Origin: Prevotella sp.
GTDB taxonomy: Bacteria > Bacteroidota > Bacteroidia > Bacteroidales > Bacteroidaceae
Reading direction: 5' to 3'
DNA: 56,827 bases
Assembly (NCBI GenBank): GCA_017623655.1
Contig: JAGAON010000001.1
Coordinates: 108,233 to 165,059 of the forward strand
Shown here: positions 28,037 through 36,177 of the stretch, piece after piece
Numbering within the stretch: position 1 is the stretch's first letter
How the letters are laid out: each line of letters begins with the position of its first letter
The notes under the pieces: generated by a model
Database searches by the model: none
Seen by the model: the letters and a program-made list of their open reading frames with translations, nothing else
What the model was told of the DNA's origin: nothing
Translations under genes and position numbers: made by a program

Positions 28037-28119
28037 TGTTATATGTATTGGTTGTCGTTTCTTGGTTATGTCTTTCTCCGTATTCCCGTCTTCCGTCCGC
28101 CTTGGTGCGGGCAAACCGT

Positions 28120-28180
28120 AAGTTATAAGTTATAAGTCTGCGTAGCTTTCTGTCGTTGAATGGCTTATAACTTATAACTT
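28120..28180. repeat. 17-bp perfect inverted repeat between acpP and fabF
   Basis: AAGTTATAAGTTATAAG and its complement with a 27-bp loop, inside the fabF leader. It could fold in the operon mRNA. A short G+C-rich hairpin (near 28213-28235) and a fragment resembling the GGACGCACC hairpin (near 28094-28112) are also in this gap. Confidence 0.7.
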
Positions 28181-28327
28181 CCCTGATGCCAATTCCGTGG
28201 TTTGCGCCGTTGTCACCGGCCGTCCGGCCGTCTTGACTAACATGAAAGGGTGATGACGGGGAGATTAGTATCACCCGGCCACCACCCATGTTATCGTACG
28301 GATTATAGCACGCAAGCAGTGTTTGTT

Positions 28328-28564
28328 TTACTTGCTGGCGTTCTCTATGTAAGCGACAGCGTCGCCGACAGTCTGTATTTTCTCTGCGTCAGAGTCAGGA
28401 ATTGTAACGCCAAATTCCTTCTCAAGCTCCATGATGAGCTCTACGGTGTCCAGTGAATCAGCGCCAAGATCGTTAGTGAAGCTTGCTTCCGGCTTAACTT
28501 CGTCCTTATCTACACCCAGCTTGTCAACGATAATGTCCTTTACTTTTGATTCGATTTCGTTCAT
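28328..28564 (-). CDS. acpP: Acyl carrier protein
   Basis: 78 aa. Carries growing acyl chains on a phosphopantetheine attached to Ser37 in [12 protein letters not shown]. Acidic four-helix protein of standard length. First gene of the fatty-acid run, with a clear promoter upstream. Confidence 0.97.
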   Translation of the reverse strand: MNEIESKVKDIIVDKLGVDKDEVKPEASFTNDLGADSLDTVELIMELEKEFGVTIPDSDAEKIQTVGDAVAYIENASK

Positions 28565-28629
28565 GATTTGATTTCTTTAATTAATATTTCGTTTGCTTTG
28601 TAATAATTTTCCTTGTTTGAATTTGGGTG

Positions 28630-28660
28630 CAAAATTACACATTTTCTTCTTGATAGCCAA
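28630..28660 (-). promoter_or_regulatory. Bacteroidetes promoter of acpP
   Basis: On the minus strand TTG (28658-28660), 20 bp, TAATTTTG (28630-28637). Confidence 0.7.
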
Positions 28661-28892
28661 ATATTTTCACGAAAAAGTGCGTTTTATTGCACACTTATAT
28701 ATGGTTTGTGCAGTAAAAGTTTTAATTTTTTAATGAATATTTGATTTATAATATGTTATCCGTACAGGGTGAAGGCGTAAGGTTGGAGGCCGCGGGTTGC
28801 AATGTGGCAGGAAAGTCCTGTATTGGGCATGACCGCACGGTTATGCCGCATATTGTTATTGTCGTTATGTGCAGGAAAAACAGGCCGTTCCG

Positions 28893-28980
28893 CAATCAGC
28901 ACCTGATTACCCTGTAAAAGGGTGCTGTTCACAATGTAATATGGTGCTGATTACACTGTAATCAGCACCATATTACAAAG
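28893..28980. repeat. R22 array e: four 22-bp units
   Basis: Two units carry an ATATG/CATAT arm in place of the usual arms, and the third and fourth units are mirror images (AATATGGTGCTGATT and AATCAGCACCATATT), a compensating change. Confidence 0.9.
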
Positions 28981-29008
28981 ACATCCGTTTTTCGTGTCTG
29001 CGGCATCG

Positions 29009-29087
29009 TTTGTAGGGACGCACCTTGGTGCGTCCGGATGGCGTGCAGGCCGGTTGCGGCGGACGCACCAAGGTGCGTCCCTACAAA
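29009..29087. repeat. Pair of GTAGGGACGCACC hairpins as a 79-bp inverted repeat
   Basis: Two hairpins (TAGGGACGCACCTTGGTGCG and its mirror) with perfect 28-bp outer arms around a short core. The GTAGGG end of the left one faces R22 array e, 28 bp away. Together with the array it fills most of the 28661-29127 gap. Confidence 0.85.
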
Positions 29088-29127
29088 TGGCGTTCGTGCG
29101 TTGGCCTGCAATGCGGTACGGCGTCGC

Positions 29128-30768
29128 TCACCTTGCCGCGTCCAGCCGTTCGAGCGCGCACTTGATGAAGTCGTTGCTTTCGTTGGTCACCCGGAAGTAC
29201 TCAGTCATGGTCCACAGGTCGCGCGCCACGAGTGCCTTCATCTGCATGGAGACCATCTTCACGGTCTGTTCCCGCTCCGCTTCGTCCTTCGGCTTCAAGC
29301 CTTGTTTGCCGGCTTCCTCCATTATTCCGTCCATCACCTCCTGCGGAATGGTGTAGTCCCGCATGAAGGCCGCAAAGCCCTTCTTGGCCTTGTTGTCCTC
29401 GCCGATGCAGTTCACGCCGTCGGGGTAGGGGTCTTTGCCGTAGCGTTTGAGCAGGTCTTTGCGCGCGCTCTCGGCGTATCTCAGGTTCGCGTTGAGTATG
29501 ATGCTCTTGGCGGACAGTTCCCTGTGGAACTTGGTATATCGCGTAGTGTCGAGCGGCACGAAGTAGTCGGGCATCACGCCGCCGCCCCCATAGACGGTGC
29601 GGTGCAGCTTCAGCGTCTCGTATTTCAGCGAGTCAGCGAAGTGTATGCTGTCACTGCTGGTAAATTCCCCGTGCTTGTAACGCTCTTCCAGTTCGTGCTG
29701 GTAGTCCTTGCGGCCGCCTTTCACGTACGGCTTCTGTATGCACCGCCCCGAGGGAGTGAAGTAGTGCGCCACCGTGAGGCGTATCATCGAGCCGTCGGGC
29801 AGGTCTATCGGCCGCTGCACCAGTCCCTTTCCGTAGGTGCGTCTGCCCACCACCGTTCCGCGGTCCTGGTCCTGTATGGCGCCGGACACTATCTCGGCCG
29901 CCGAGGCGGAGAACTCGTTTACGAGCACCACCACGCGCCCTTTGCGGAAGAGGCCGTTGCCTTTGGCGCGGAACTCCTGCCTGCGCACGGTGCGTCCCTC
30001 TGTATATACCAGCAGGTCACCGGCTTCCAGCAACTCGTTGAGCACGTCGGCAGCGGCTTGCAGATAGCCGCCACCGTTGTCTTGCAGGTCTATGACGAGG
30101 TCTTTCATGCCCTGTTTGTCCAGTTGCCTGATGCAGTTGACAAACTCGTCATGGGTCGTCGCGCCGAAGGAAGAGAGGCGTATGTAGCCTATTCCGGGGC
30201 GAAGCATATAGGAAGCGTCAACGGTGTTGAGCGGTATCTTGTCCCTTGTGACGGTGAAGTGGATGACGTCGGCTATCCCGCCGCGCTTCACACCTATCCT
30301 TACCTTTGTGCCTTTCGGCCCCCGCAGGCGGCGCATTATGTCCTCTTTCGACATCTTCACGCCGGCGATGGCGGTGTCGTTGACAGACACGAAGCGGTCT
30401 CCGGCGAGTATTCCGACCTTTTCCGACGGGCCGCCGTTTACCGTCTGCACCACGAGCAGCGTGTCTTCAAGCATGTTGAACTGCACTCCCACACCCTCGA
30501 AGTTGCCTTTCAGCGGTTCGGTCAGCGCCTTCACCTCCTTCGGTGTGGAGTAGCTGGAGTGGGGGTCGAGGTTTTCCAGCATCCCGCGTATGGCGTCCTC
30601 GGCGAGTTTCTTGTCGTCAACGCTGTCAACGTAGAGGCTGTTTATGGCCATGGTAGCTATGGCAAGCTTGCGCAGGCTGTTCTCTTCCGCGCTGCCGCTG
30701 CGCTTCTGCGCGCCGGCGTTGAGCAGCGCCATACAGAGGAGAAGCGGTAGGATTATGTTATGTTTCAT
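29128..30768 (-). CDS. S41-family C-terminal processing peptidase
   Basis: 546 aa. Periplasmic Ser/Lys protease that trims proteins at their C-termini. Signal peptide of about 20 residues (ends NAGAQ), N-terminal helical domain, PDZ domain (about 90-165: EGVGVQFN to VRIGVKRGG), then the catalytic core with Ser in VNEFSASAAEI and Lys in YGKGLVQ. The C-terminal extension of about 150 residues is common in Bacteroidetes Ctp. The specific target is unknown. It is transcribed away from cysK. Confidence 0.93.
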   Translation of the reverse strand: MKHNIILPLLLCMALLNAGAQKRSGSAEENSLRKLAIATMAINSLYVDSVDDKKLAEDAIRGMLENLDPHSSYSTPKEVKALTEPLKGNFEGVGVQFNMLEDTLLVVQTVNGGPSEKVGILAGDRFVSVNDTAIAGVKMSKEDIMRRLRGPKGTKVRIGVKRGGIADVIHFTVTRDKIPLNTVDASYMLRPGIGYIRLSSFGATTHDEFVNCIRQLDKQGMKDLVIDLQDNGGGYLQAAADVLNELLEAGDLLVYTEGRTVRRQEFRAKGNGLFRKGRVVVLVNEFSASAAEIVSGAIQDQDRGTVVGRRTYGKGLVQRPIDLPDGSMIRLTVAHYFTPSGRCIQKPYVKGGRKDYQHELEERYKHGEFTSSDSIHFADSLKYETLKLHRTVYGGGGVMPDYFVPLDTTRYTKFHRELSAKSIILNANLRYAESARKDLLKRYGKDPYPDGVNCIGEDNKAKKGFAAFMRDYTIPQEVMDGIMEEAGKQGLKPKDEAEREQTVKMVSMQMKALVARDLWTMTEYFRVTNESNDFIKCALERLDAAR

Positions 30769-30805
30769 AGTCCGGTAGTTTATTGTTTAGTGTGAAAACC
30801 GGGTA

Positions 30806-30835
30806 CAAAGGTAGTAAAAAATATCCATATACCAA
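30806..30835 (-). promoter_or_regulatory. Promoter of the S41 protease gene
   Basis: On the minus strand TTG (30833-30835), 19 bp, TACCTTTG (30806-30813). Its -33 element is 10 bp from that of the cysK promoter. Confidence 0.75.
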
Positions 30836-30845
30836 GCGTATGCTA

Positions 30846-30876
30846 TTGCGAGTTAGGGAAAAAGTCCGTAATTTTG
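30846..30876 (+). promoter_or_regulatory. Promoter of cysK
   Basis: TTG at 30846-30848, 20 bp, TAATTTTG at 30869-30876. Back-to-back with the S41 promoter. Confidence 0.75.
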
Positions 30877-30913
30877 CATACGGAAAACATTACAACATAT
30901 AAAATACAATGTT

Positions 30914-31858
30914 ATGGCAATAGCAAAATCACTGACCGAGCTTATAGGCAATGCGCCGTTGCTCGAACTTGACAGGTTTTCCGCCGTGAACGGACTGGAC
31001 ACTCCCATCATGGCGAAAGTGGAGTTTTTCAATCCCGGCGGCAGTGTGAAAGACCGCGTCGCGCTGGCGATGATAGAGGATGCGGAGGAGAAAGGCGTGC
31101 TGAAGCCGGGTGCAACGATAATAGAACCCACCTCCGGCAACACCGGTGTGGGGCTGGCTTTGGTAAGCGCGGTGAAGGGGTATCACCTCATCCTCACCAT
31201 GCCGGAGACCATGTCGGTGGAGCGCCGCAATCTCGTGAAGGCGTATGGCGCCGAGGTTCGCCTGACGAGCGGCGCCGAGGGAATGGCCGGGGCGATAGCC
31301 ATGGCTGAGCGGTTGCGTGACGAGATACCCGGCTCCGTGATACTTCAGCAGTTTGAGAACCCCGCTAATCCGGCGTGCCACTACGCCACTACCGGGCCGG
31401 AGATATGGCGGCAGACGGACGGCAAGGTTGACATATTCGTGGCCTGTGTGGGTACGGGCGGCACGGTGTCGGGCATAGCGAGATACCTTAAAGAGCGGAA
31501 TGCGGACATAAAGGTGTATGGAGTGGAGCCTGCCACGTCGGCTGTGCTGAACGGCCGGCCTGCCGGCCCGCACAAGATACAGGGCATCGGCGCGGGATTT
31601 GTGCCCGCGACGTATGACGGCTCGGTGGTTGACGAGGTGCTTGCCGTGGCCGATGACGACGCCATACGCACCGGCCGGGAGCTTGCCGTGCGTGAAGGAC
31701 TGCTGGTAGGCATAAGTTCCGGTGCGGCGGTGTGTGCCGCAACGCTTCTCGCCAAGCGTCCGGAGAACAGCGGCAAGCGCATCGTGACGCTGCTGCCTGA
31801 CACCGGCGAGCGGTATCTCTCGACCGTTCTCTACGACTTTGACGGCTATCCGCTTTGA
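30914..31858 (+). CDS. cysK: Cysteine synthase A
   Basis: 314 aa. PLP enzyme that makes cysteine from O-acetylserine and sulfide. PLP Lys46 in PGGSVKDRVA, the TSGNTGVGLA loop, and GTGGTVSG for phosphate binding. Standard length. Monocistronic: it is followed by a repeat-filled convergent gap. Confidence 0.95.
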   Translation: MAIAKSLTELIGNAPLLELDRFSAVNGLDTPIMAKVEFFNPGGSVKDRVALAMIEDAEEKGVLKPGATIIEPTSGNTGVGLALVSAVKGYHLILTMPETMSVERRNLVKAYGAEVRLTSGAEGMAGAIAMAERLRDEIPGSVILQQFENPANPACHYATTGPEIWRQTDGKVDIFVACVGTGGTVSGIARYLKERNADIKVYGVEPATSAVLNGRPAGPHKIQGIGAGFVPATYDGSVVDEVLAVADDDAIRTGRELAVREGLLVGISSGAAVCAATLLAKRPENSGKRIVTLLPDTGERYLSTVLYDFDGYPL

Positions 31859-31878
31859 CGGTTTGTTACAATTCGCCG

Positions 31879-31910
31879 TTGTAGGGACGCACCAAGGTGC
31901 GTCCCTACAA
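31879..31910. repeat. GTAGGGACGCACC hairpin, fully symmetric copy
   Basis: Perfect 16-bp stem starting TTGTAGGGACGCACC with no loop. Followed by a 34-bp linker to R22 array f, and that linker is similar to those at arrays g and k. It may also terminate cysK. Confidence 0.85.
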
Positions 31911-31944
31911 CACGTTGCTTTTCAGAGTATTACAAAAACCGTTG

Positions 31945-32032
31945 CAAAAGGGTGCTGATTACCCGGTGATCAGCACCTGATTATACAGTGAAAGGGTGCT
32001 GATTGCAGTGTAATCAGCACCCTTTCACAATG
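31945..32032. repeat. R22 array f: four 22-bp units
   Basis: Units: AAAAGG-GTG-CTGATT, GATCAG-CAC-CTGATT, GAAAGG-GTG-CTGATT, AATCAG-CAC-CCTTTC. An A+T-rich stretch (32040-32094) of unclear origin follows. Confidence 0.9.
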
Positions 32033-32094
32033 GGGATAGTTATAAGTGCAATTTACAACGGATAAATTGTACATTATAAATTATCAATTATACA

Positions 32095-33087
32095 TTACTT
32101 CAAGACCTTCTTTCCGTTTATGATGAATATGCCGTGCTGCGGGTTGGCGACGTAGCGTCCGCCGAGATCGTATGCCTTTCCGTCACCCCTTGCGGCCTCT
32201 TTGCCCACGCTGTTCACGTCGCTGGCGAGGGGGAAGCGCACCGCTACGTCATCGTATGCGAAGTACGCCGGCTGTGAGAAGCCGTAACCGTTGTCGGAAG
32301 AGCCTGTCAAGTTGAATGTGACCTTTGTCACCTCGCCAAGCACGGAGAGGTCGAACTTGGTCCAGTCCATGATGATTTCCTCCGGACCGTTGCACAGATA
32401 TATTTCCGCCGTGCCGGTCTTCTCGTTGTTGTTGTATCCCGTCGCCACGATTTTCACCCAGTCGTCAGGGCCTATGTTGGCCGTCAGGGAGTTGCCGTTT
32501 ACGTAACAGTTCAGGGCGTAAGTGGAGTTGTTGACGTACATGTGGTCGATGACGCGAGCCGTGTTGTCGGCGAAGCGCAGCGTAGGCAGCGCGTCTTCGC
32601 CCAGTCCCCAGCCTGAGTTGTCGGAGTATCCGTAGTGCATCGCGAAGTTGTTGGAACCGTTATGCCCGTTGCCTGTCTGTGAAACGTCGTCGCCGGCGGC
32701 CTTGTTGAACACCGTAAGCTGGCTTTCGAAGCCGCCGAAAGCCTCTATGTTGCTTGTGCCATAGTTGGAAATGGCGTGTCCTCCGGACCAATAGCACCAT
32801 GTGCCGTAGCCCTCTGAGAGGATGTTTGACAGCCATGTGTTGTTGTCGTCGCTCCATTTGTAAGCCTCCTCCACGGACGATACGCCAATGCCTGACTCGC
32901 CATAGAGCAACGGACCGCCATACTGCGGGTCGCTGATGAGTGAAGACCAGTCGCTGCCTCCGGCGAAGTTGGCGCCGCCTTTGTAGTCCGCATCCTCGAA
33001 AGTGAGTACGCGCAGTTCGTAACCTTGTTGTGCGCCGGCGCACAAAGACGTTGCCGCCAGCATGATGGAAAGTAGAGATTTTCTCAT
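32095..33087 (-). CDS. DUF4465 secreted protein of the B12-riboswitch operon
   Basis: About 330 aa from the ATG at 33087. Signal peptide (MRKSLLSIMLAATS), no convincing lipobox. The body (FEDADYKGGANFAGGSDWSSL to YFAYDDVAVRF) is the DUF4465 fold. It ends with a tail of the form NPQHGIFIINGKK, like that of the next gene. DUF4465 genes are known near cobalamin-uptake loci of Bacteroidetes; a role in holding or handing over B12 is an inference. Third gene of the operon, 38 bp after the second. Confidence 0.85.
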   Translation of the reverse strand: MRKSLLSIMLAATSLCAGAQQGYELRVLTFEDADYKGGANFAGGSDWSSLISDPQYGGPLLYGESGIGVSSVEEAYKWSDDNNTWLSNILSEGYGTWCYWSGGHAISNYGTSNIEAFGGFESQLTVFNKAAGDDVSQTGNGHNGSNNFAMHYGYSDNSGWGLGEDALPTLRFADNTARVIDHMYVNNSTYALNCYVNGNSLTANIGPDDWVKIVATGYNNNEKTGTAEIYLCNGPEEIIMDWTKFDLSVLGEVTKVTFNLTGSSDNGYGFSQPAYFAYDDVAVRFPLASDVNSVGKEAARGDGKAYDLGGRYVANPQHGIFIINGKKVLK

Positions 33088-33125
33088 AATTGTTATTGTT
33101 TTGTTATACATTTGTGTTCATATCT

Positions 33126-34232
33126 TCACTTGACGAATATCTTTTTCCCGTTACATATATATATGCCGTGCGTGGGATTGCTTACCTTTCGCCCCGTAAG
33201 GTCATAGCAGGCGTCCGGCTGTCTGCCGCCGCTGACGGCTGCATTTATGCCCGTCGGCTTGCGGGGTGTTATCACAATGGGGTTCTCGTCATAGCCTTCC
33301 ACAAGGTGAAGGTCTTGGAATCCCGCCACTTCGGTCGATGTTTCGCCGAGCCATCCGCAGTATTGGAATATGCCGCACACCACCTTTATGAAGTTTATCT
33401 CCTCCAGATCGACGTGCCTTCCCTCGTCATCCACCGCCCAGTCAATGTCAAACGTGGAGTAGTCATCGGTGTTAAGAGACGCGTCAACGTAGCCGTAGGC
33501 ATCGGGAGCGTAACGGTACAGCACCCAGTATGTGCCCTTTCCGGACTGCTCTATGGCGTTGTTCGGCAGCTTGCCTCCGCTGAATGTCAGCGTCTCCCCG
33601 TCCTCCCAAAGCGGCCAGTAGGTCTGCTTGTGAAAGGAATTCTTTATATGATAGCCCGCGGAATCGCGCCGTTCGCCGTGCTCTGTCCATGTAGCCTCCC
33701 AGCGGATGTAGTCGTCATAGACCGAGCTGAACTGCGAATGCTCTCCCGTTTCGGCCGTAGGCTTGTGGTAAGTGATGGTGAAGTCGTGGATTTCCGTGGT
33801 GTAATACTCCGAGCCTGCCAGCTCATACCACTGTGCGTCATCCACATTTTCCCCTACGCCTACATACACAATGCCCGGCTCGAAGGAGCCTCCTATGGTC
33901 TCGCTGCCATATACCGGGTCGGCGTTCGCATAGAAACCGTTGCCGAGAATGCGCAGGTCAGAGCCCCGGAGGTTCTTCACGGGGTGGTCAAACCGTACTG
34001 TTACATATCCGCCGTATGTGCCGAGGTGTATCAGTTCGCCGTTGCGCAGGCTCTCGGTAGCCTTCCGGCACATCTCATTGTGCGTGGATCCGGCCGTGGC
34101 CTCGGGCAGAGTGTTCACGAACTGGCCCGGTGCCGGGTGGAGTTGCAGCACCGTTACGTCCTGCGTCTGCGCCTGTGTGCCGAGTGACAGGCACGTCATG
34201 GCGGCAAGAATTGTGGTCTTTGTCTTATTCAT
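33126..34232 (-). CDS. Secreted protein of unknown function, second gene of the B12-riboswitch operon
   Basis: 368 aa. Signal peptide (MNKTKTTILAAMTCLSLGTQAQ). I recognise no named domain with certainty. The body is beta-rich and aromatic-rich, with GGYVTVRFDHPVKNLRGSDL early and LEEINFIKVVCGIFQYCGW later. It resembles the PKD-like surface-layer proteins annotated beside btuG in Bacteroides B12 loci. The C-terminal tail (NPTHGIYICNGKK) suggests export or sorting. Its ATG lies inside the end of btuG (8-bp overlap), so translation is probably coupled. Confidence 0.75.
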   Translation of the reverse strand: MNKTKTTILAAMTCLSLGTQAQTQDVTVLQLHPAPGQFVNTLPEATAGSTHNEMCRKATESLRNGELIHLGTYGGYVTVRFDHPVKNLRGSDLRILGNGFYANADPVYGSETIGGSFEPGIVYVGVGENVDDAQWYELAGSEYYTTEIHDFTITYHKPTAETGEHSQFSSVYDDYIRWEATWTEHGERRDSAGYHIKNSFHKQTYWPLWEDGETLTFSGGKLPNNAIEQSGKGTYWVLYRYAPDAYGYVDASLNTDDYSTFDIDWAVDDEGRHVDLEEINFIKVVCGIFQYCGWLGETSTEVAGFQDLHLVEGYDENPIVITPRKPTGINAAVSGGRQPDACYDLTGRKVSNPTHGIYICNGKKIFVK

Positions 34233-35418
34233 TTGCTCTTCTATAATTAGGTATGGCCAGTATATGGGCCGGGTTTATGTATGTCTTCTGCGGGCGGAAC
34301 AGTTCCTCTCCCGTGTCGGAATACCCGTAAAGGTATCCGGCTGTGGCGTAACTCTTCGCGTCGGTGAAGTATATGTTGCCCGTATATGGCGACACATACA
34401 CCTCGTATGGCGACTGCAACTCTTTCAGTTTCTGGGTTACCGCGTCGCCATATATGCCGTATGTGGCCTGCATTGTGGCCGGGTCGATGGTGTAGATGTG
34501 ATAGACATACTCGTAGGTGTTGTATGAAAACTCGCTCCCTACGGTGTAGAACAGCCTGCCGTCGGTGGTGTTGTACGTGCAAGGGAAGTCGAAGACGCGG
34601 AACTGTTCCGTGCGACAGTTCAGGATGACGGTTCTCGGCGGCACGTCGTAATAGTCCCCGCAAGAGTTGATGCAGAGGTATTCCCCGGCCTGCGAGACCT
34701 CCCCGTAGAGGTTGATGCACCCCGTGTCGATGGTGCGCAGCGTGCGCATTGTCGCGGCATCCACCACCTGTACGGTGGTCTCATAGCCGTGATTTTCCGA
34801 GAAGGAGTAGCCGCCGGTGTTGGCGATGTACAGCCGTCCGTCATATATGCGCACCCCCTCAGGCTCCCATCCCGTCTCGCACGTGGCCACCACTTCCTTT
34901 GTCCGCAGGTCGATTTTCGCCACATAACCCTTGGTGAAGGCCTGGCTGCCGCACTGGTGGGCGTATGACGTGACGTACAGATAATCCTTGTCGCAGCACA
35001 TACGGCGGTTGTTCGGCACGTTCTCCGTGGCTCCGCAGGCGGTGCCGTCGGGGTGAATGTACTGTATTATGTTCGACCAGTTCACGGCAATGGCTATCAG
35101 CGTGTCGTTGACGTGCAGTATGTCGTTCGGCGTGTCGCCGAGTTTTGTGCCGTTAATCTTCCTGAACCACTGGTTGGTAAGCTCTCCCGTGGCGCCGTCA
35201 TAGTACGACAGCTGGCCGTTGTCGGACTGCCAGTTGCCCTCGTTGCAGATGATAAGATTCTCGCTTTCCACCTCCGCGGCAGGCTTGTCGGGAGGCGTTT
35301 CCGCCGGTTTCTCCTCGGGAATGTCCGTCTTCTCGTCAGGAAACGGCGACGTGTTGTCGCAGCCCGTGGCGCATAACGCCACCACCGCCGACATGATGAT
35401 AAACAGGTAATGCCTCAT
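34225..35418 (-). CDS. btuG: BtuG-like cobalamin-binding surface lipoprotein (DUF5074 beta-propeller)
   Basis: About 397 aa from the ATG at 35418; the upstream ORF extension covers the riboswitch leader. Lipoprotein signal with the mature Cys in ALCATGC, followed by DN and an acidic/Pro-rich tether, as in surface-exposed Bacteroidetes lipoproteins. The rest is a YncE/DUF5074-like seven-bladed propeller (NLIICNEGNW, GYVAKIDLRTKEVV, PEGVRIYDGRLYIANTGG). BtuG binds B12 at the cell surface and passes it to BtuB. The upstream cobalamin riboswitch supports the call. No btuB is next to it. Confidence 0.88.
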   Translation of the reverse strand: MRHYLFIIMSAVVALCATGCDNTSPFPDEKTDIPEEKPAETPPDKPAAEVESENLIICNEGNWQSDNGQLSYYDGATGELTNQWFRKINGTKLGDTPNDILHVNDTLIAIAVNWSNIIQYIHPDGTACGATENVPNNRRMCCDKDYLYVTSYAHQCGSQAFTKGYVAKIDLRTKEVVATCETGWEPEGVRIYDGRLYIANTGGYSFSENHGYETTVQVVDAATMRTLRTIDTGCINLYGEVSQAGEYLCINSCGDYYDVPPRTVILNCRTEQFRVFDFPCTYNTTDGRLFYTVGSEFSYNTYEYVYHIYTIDPATMQATYGIYGDAVTQKLKELQSPYEVYVSPYTGNIYFTDAKSYATAGYLYGYSDTGEELFRPQKTYINPAHILAIPNYRRANE

Positions 35419-35604
35419 AGTCGTTATGTTTATGCAGTGCCACGGTGCCGTCCCGATGCAGGCCGGCGCCGCGCCACTTGGTGTCTGATGTGCAGGCATA
35501 CGGGCAAAGACAGGACCTGCCGCACGGCATCCGTCTTCTGTTGCGTATATATACAAAGGTATTTCCGCGTCCATAATCCCGTGGGCGCATCTTACTTTCG
35601 GCAA

Positions 35605-35808
35605 ATGGCAGGTCTTCTGACTTCATCCTTGACAGACGGCTCGGCCTTCCCGGACTATCAGCGCCGACGGATAACAAGCACCGTCGGCCATCCAGTGACC
35701 ATTGTCGGCCGTCCTTGAAAAAAGGACTCACAGCATCGGGTAATGTCGCAGAGTCACACTGCGTTCCCATCTTAGTCCGGCCTCGATTGTGTATGGGCCA
35801 GAAACCAA
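35605..35808 (-). promoter_or_regulatory. Cobalamin riboswitch in the btuG leader
   Basis: Read on the minus strand: a GGTTTC start (35801-35806), GATGGGAACGCAG at about 35756-35770, CCCGATGCTGTGAGTCC, and at the 3' side the B12 box AAGTCAGAAGACCTGCC (35607-35623). The order and spacing match adenosylcobalamin-type aptamers. It begins right at the expected transcription start. About 185 nt separate it from the btuG start. That stretch has no clear terminator, so the switch mechanism is not visible. Confidence 0.93.
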
Positions 35809-35816
35809 ATGCGGTG

Positions 35817-35846
35817 CAAAGTTACAAAATAATCGTTAACCGGCAA
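35817..35846 (-). promoter_or_regulatory. Promoter of the B12-riboswitch operon
   Basis: On the minus strand TTG (35844-35846), 19 bp, TAACTTTG (35817-35824); predicted start close to 35810. Confidence 0.78.
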
Positions 35847-35904
35847 AATAAAACAGCGGAATTTTTGTTTTGCATCTCCATATCCGCCGCTTTTGCCGCA
35901 AATT

Positions 35905-35931
35905 CGGACGCACCTTGGTGCGTCCCTACAA
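35905..35931. repeat. GTAGGGACGCACC hairpin beside array g
   Basis: CGGACGCACCTTGGTGCG then TCCCTAC; the CCCTAC end faces array g, and the 34-bp linker resembles that of array f. Confidence 0.8.
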
Positions 35932-35965
35932 CGCATTGCTTTTCAAAGTATTACGAAAGTCATGG

Positions 35966-36075
35966 CAAAAGGGTGCTGATTACACTGTAATCAGCACCCT
36001 TTCGTATGGTAATCAGCACCCTTTCGTATGGTAATCAGCACCTGATTGCAAGGTAATCGGCACCCTTTTGTTTTT
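35966..36075. repeat. R22 array g: five 22-bp units
   Basis: Units: AAAAGG-GTG-CTGATT, two identical AATCAG-CAC-CCTTTC units with linker GTATGG, AATCAG-CAC-CTGATT, AATCGG-CAC-CCTTTT. The two identical neighbours look like a recent unit duplication. The only five-unit array in the window. Confidence 0.92.
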
Positions 36076-36150
36076 GTGTTGCCGTATGATGGATTTTCCG
36101 TGTGTTGCGTAATGTGCGGCGTAATGCACGGAATATGCCGCCCTGCGGTG

Positions 36151-36177
36151 TAGAGACGATGTATCACATCGTCTCAT
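36151..36177. repeat. GAGACGATGT short hairpin
   Basis: GAGACGATGTATCACATCGTCTC, written as arm GAGACGATGT and its complement, overlaps the stop of the small ORF. A second copy lies at 42214-42238. It may terminate the speA transcript. Confidence 0.6.

Noticed and set aside
29038-30750. Long ORF of 570 codons antisense to the S41 protease
   Set aside because: The minus-strand frame has PDZ and Ser/Lys protease motifs. The plus frame shows none and is a composition shadow. Several shorter shadows elsewhere (for example 20274-21521, 23488-24405, 33090-34187) are rejected likewise.
35503-35520. Second B12-box-like sequence on the plus strand (AGACAGGACCTGCCG)
   Set aside because: It has no accompanying aptamer core on that strand and lies inside the minus-strand btuG leader; probably chance.
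35554-35561. TACCTTTG on the minus strand between riboswitch and btuG as a second promoter
   Set aside because: No TTG at 19-20 bp upstream on that strand; a single -7-like octamer is not enough.
35966-36075. CRISPR array
   Set aside because: The repeats are contiguous 22-bp units with only two variable bases in the linker. There are no unique spacers of 26 bp or more, and no cas genes.
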